64,000 nucleotides of DNA from Puccinia triticina. Lineage: Eukaryota > Basidiomycota > Pucciniomycetes > Pucciniales > Pucciniaceae. This document shows positions 63,150-64,000 of the stretch, one piece after another (position 1 is the stretch's first letter; every line of letters starts with the position of its first letter). The stretch covers positions 3,410,001 through 3,474,000 of the forward strand of contig NC_070572.1 of NCBI RefSeq assembly GCF_026914185.1. Direction: 5' to 3'. Under the pieces are notes generated by a model. That model did no database searches. It saw nothing but the letters and a program-made list of their open reading frames with translations, and was not told the origin of the DNA. The translations under genes were made by a program, and so were the position numbers.

Positions 63150-63772
63150 TGTTACCAACTGAGCTACTGTAGCTGCTCCTCCCCCCATGCCTGAACCTCA
63201 ACCTGCTCCCGCTCCTACTGCTGCGGATATGATTGAGTTTGACCACTTTGCCATTGGCCAGCTACTTGTTTCCAACAACCAAGAGGACTTGCTCCTCCTC
63301 TTCCACAACATTGCTCAAGAATACATTAGCCTGTGAACTGAATTCCCTGCATCAATGCTCCCAGAGATTGAGGCCCGCGTCCAATTCTTCCGCAACCTCC
63401 AGTGGGTGTTCACTGCAAACCACACCATCTTCTTGGCTACTCATCTTGGATATCCCTGAGCTTGTAAGTTTTCTTTTTCTTTGTTAACTACCCCCCCTTA
63501 CCTCTTCCTGACTTATTCTTTTGTTTGTTTTGGGAATTTGGAGTGTCCTCAGATTCTATCCGCTTCTACTATCCTTCCCTTCCATAGTTGTACTGTCTAC
63601 CAAACAAAAAAATGAAGAATCCTAAAAATTTACTCCTCCTTGCTCATGTGCCACCTGGCTGAATGCCTCCGGTATCTTGTTATCCGCTATGTGAAATAAA
63701 TCATGGCCAGTGTTTCTGTCTTCTTGTGTTTCAAACGGTTGCTCTGTTATCTTGATGTGATTCCAACAAAAA
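63150..63772 (+). pseudogene. Repeated hypothetical gene, copy 2 (right arm, uninterrupted)
   Basis: Uninterrupted mirror copy of the left arm. The frame PAPTAADMIEFDHFAIGQLL runs on through LLLLFHNIAQEYISL to a TGA, then PEIEARVQFFRNLQWVFTAN and HTIFLATHLGYP before another TGA. The stop inside suggests a decayed copy. Unknown family, probably carried by a repeated element. Confidence 0.55.
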
Positions 63773-63780
63773 ACTGATTA

Positions 63781-64000
63781 GCAACTAGTAGCTGGCGGAT
63801 GGCAAAGTGGTCAAACTCAATCATCTCCGCAACAGTAGTAGCGGGAGCAGGTTGAGTTTCAGGCACGGGGAGAGGAGCAGCTTCAGTAGCCCAGTCAGTG
63901 ACCGGACCAAATTCAATCGGAGCGCGCAGACAAGCGGGTTCTGGTGTTGGGTTTGAATGAGAATTAAGAAGAGCCGGGTTGACTTCGATGTTGAATAGGG
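63781..64000 (-). pseudogene. Repeated hypothetical gene, copy 3, cut by window end
   Basis: Resembles the left-arm part 62977-63140 in the same orientation (AGTAGCTGGC..ATGGCAAAGTGGTC through CCGGACCAAATTCAAT), then continues past the point where the inverted repeat turns. So it shows the true upstream sequence of the gene copy. Confidence 0.6.

Noticed and set aside
63145..63175. tRNA D-arm look-alike (TAGCTCAGTTGGTAAC on the - strand)
   Set aside because: No acceptor, anticodon or T arm around it; the mirrored arm shows it is part of the repeated gene.

Overview
The window looks like a nuclear contig of a basidiomycete, most probably a rust fungus (Pucciniales, Puccinia-like). This is inferred from gene style and content. 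The genes are split by many short introns with GT..AG ends. Housekeeping proteins have fungal architecture (Arp3, BEACH protein, cluster-type ferrochelatase, Pep12-like syntaxin, a very long Ssk1 response regulator, CCT5). They are interspersed with unrecognised secreted proteins and dense repeats. I could run no database search, so the taxon is an inference.

Layout. 1-3.9 kb: a decayed Ty3/gypsy pol fragment, then non-coding DNA crowded with short stem-loops, including a perfect 38-bp hairpin. 3.9-5.9 kb (-): Arp3. 7.4-18.4 kb (+): a large BEACH/WD40 protein. 18.5-37.2 kb: a direct tandem duplication of about 9.36 kb that starts only 130 bp after the BEACH stop codon. Each copy holds a candidate secreted-protein gene made of small duplicated exons, two TA-flanked MITEs, a 4.7-kb element with about 36-bp terminal inverted repeats, a palindromic array and a hAT-type MITE. 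38.7-40.1 kb (-): ferrochelatase. 40.7-41.6 kb (-): a small secreted internally repeated protein. 42.7-44.1 kb (-): a SAM methyltransferase-like protein. 45.0-46.3 kb (-): syntaxin. 47.4-53.0 kb (-): Ssk1. 53.7-57.5 kb (-): a large secreted protein of unknown function. 58.2-60.6 kb (+): CCT5. 61.5-64 kb: an inverted repeat of a repeated hypothetical gene, one arm of which carries a 952-bp transposon insertion whose empty site survives in the other arm.

The housekeeping genes are unrelated single genes, not a pathway cluster. The notable biology is in the accessory DNA: three kinds of candidate secreted protein, one of them recently duplicated together with its transposon neighbourhood, and several non-autonomous elements whose ends and target duplications can be read directly.

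Exon boundaries were derived by hand. The ferrochelatase, CCT5, Ssk1 and 247-residue secreted-protein models keep frame exactly from start to stop; the other models are less complete.
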